DNA of 5,956 bases from Treponema sp. (lineage in GTDB: Bacteria; Spirochaetota; Spirochaetia; Treponematales; Treponemataceae): assembly GCA_024699205.1 (NCBI GenBank), contig JAILQA010000127.1:1-5956 (forward strand), given 5' to 3'. The notes under the pieces are model-generated. The model saw nothing but the letters and a program-made list of their open reading frames with translations, was not told where the DNA came from and searched no databases. Positions 5,583 to 5,956 of the stretch are shown here, piece by piece. How positions within the stretch are numbered: position 1 is the first letter of the stretch; each line of letters opens with the position of its first letter. The translations under genes were made by a program, and so were the position numbers.

Positions 5583-5956
5583 TTATTCTTCAATCATTTC
5601 ATCACGGACAATATTGACCATAGCAGTAACTTCAGGACTAAGGGTAAGCAATTCTGTATTTTCTAAAAGTTCCTGCTTAATTACTTCATTTTCAGTTGAA
5701 GCAATTTTTGTAAGGATTCTTTTTGCAATTACATCGTCAGATTGTGAGGAAAGATTTTCAGATTTTACATAAACGTTTCTGAAATTGCGCTTCTCTGTGT
5801 GATAGGAGATTTTTGAAAACTTTACACCAAGTTCTGAATCTTCTTCTTCGCCAGAAAAAGCAACAATTGTTCCTAAAGCAACAATGTCGCTTGTTGCACC
5901 TGTTATATCAGCAAGAGAATAAATAATAACATTTTCTTTTGTTACTAAACGTGGAA
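5583..5956 (-). CDS. C-terminal part of an SH3-like protein, paralogue of the next gene
   Basis: The frame is open from the window edge to a TAA at 5583-5585, giving 124 codons including the stop; the N-terminus lies outside the window. The visible part begins PRLVTKENVIIYS, contains IVALGTIVAFSG and NVYVKSENLSSQSDD, then a helical stretch ITE-type (RILTKIAS, VIKQELLEN) and ends RDEMIEE. This lines up along its whole length with residues about 111-232 of the protein at 4700-5569: VTKE with ITKE, ALGT with ATGT, YVKSEN with YVKASN, and EVIKQELLEN with DVVRKELLNN. It lacks the acidic and Pro/Val-rich tail of that neighbour. It is therefore a tandem paralogue; function is unknown, and export is expected by analogy but cannot be seen. 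Confidence 0.85.
   Translation of the reverse strand, partial: PRLVTKENVIIYSLADITGATSDIVALGTIVAFSGEEEDSELGVKFSKISYHTEKRNFRNVYVKSENLSSQSDDVIAKRILTKIASTENEVIKQELLENTELLTLSPEVTAMVNIVRDEMIEE

Noticed and set aside
5570..5593. TTG start eight codons upstream for the SH3-like gene
   Set aside because: It lies within the upstream gene, and the GGAGG 5 nt before the ATG at 5569 gives a start directly at a normal signal peptide.

Overview
The window looks like a piece of chromosome from a low-GC, host-associated spirochaete, most likely a Treponema relative. This is inferred from the AT-rich base composition, several exported proteins with signal peptides ending in FAQ or FSQ, a spirochaete-style lax lipobox, and small exported SH3-like and WD-repeat proteins. 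No rRNA or marker gene is present, so the assignment is tentative. All eight genes I can support lie on the minus strand, so transcription runs from high to low coordinates.

Right part (about 5956 to 4645): two adjacent genes encode related exported proteins with bacterial SH3-like folds. The upstream one is cut by the window edge; the downstream one (4700-5569) is complete and ends in an acidic and Pro/Val-rich tail. A strong intrinsic terminator (13-bp perfect stem, 9-T tract) closes this unit.

Centre (4569 to 810): a zinc-uptake operon reads zur, znuA, znuC, znuB, lipoprotein. A clear sigma70-type promoter (TTGACT, 17 bp, TATAAA) overlaps a 7-1-7 inverted repeat typical of Fur-family operators, just upstream of the Fur/Zur-family gene. 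The genes are tightly packed: 3 nt from zur to znuA, 28 nt from znuA to znuC, a 4-nt ATGA overlap between znuC and znuB, and 1 nt from znuB to the lipoprotein. ZnuA captures the metal in the periplasm (it carries a long His/Glu-rich loop), ZnuB forms the channel and ZnuC supplies ATP hydrolysis. The regulator probably represses the whole unit, including itself, when zinc is sufficient. The fifth gene is the least expected: a predicted lipoprotein whose C-terminal half resembles the soluble domain of the UPF0703/DUF1980 (YcgQ-like) family, including a Cys-Cys motif, without the usual membrane part.

Left part (735 to 1): after a 74-bp spacer with no convincing promoter or terminator, an exported WD-repeat/beta-propeller protein begins and runs off the window. 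No tRNA, rRNA, CRISPR or mobile element was seen. The only gene-free stretch of any size is 4498-4699, which holds the terminator, promoter and operator.
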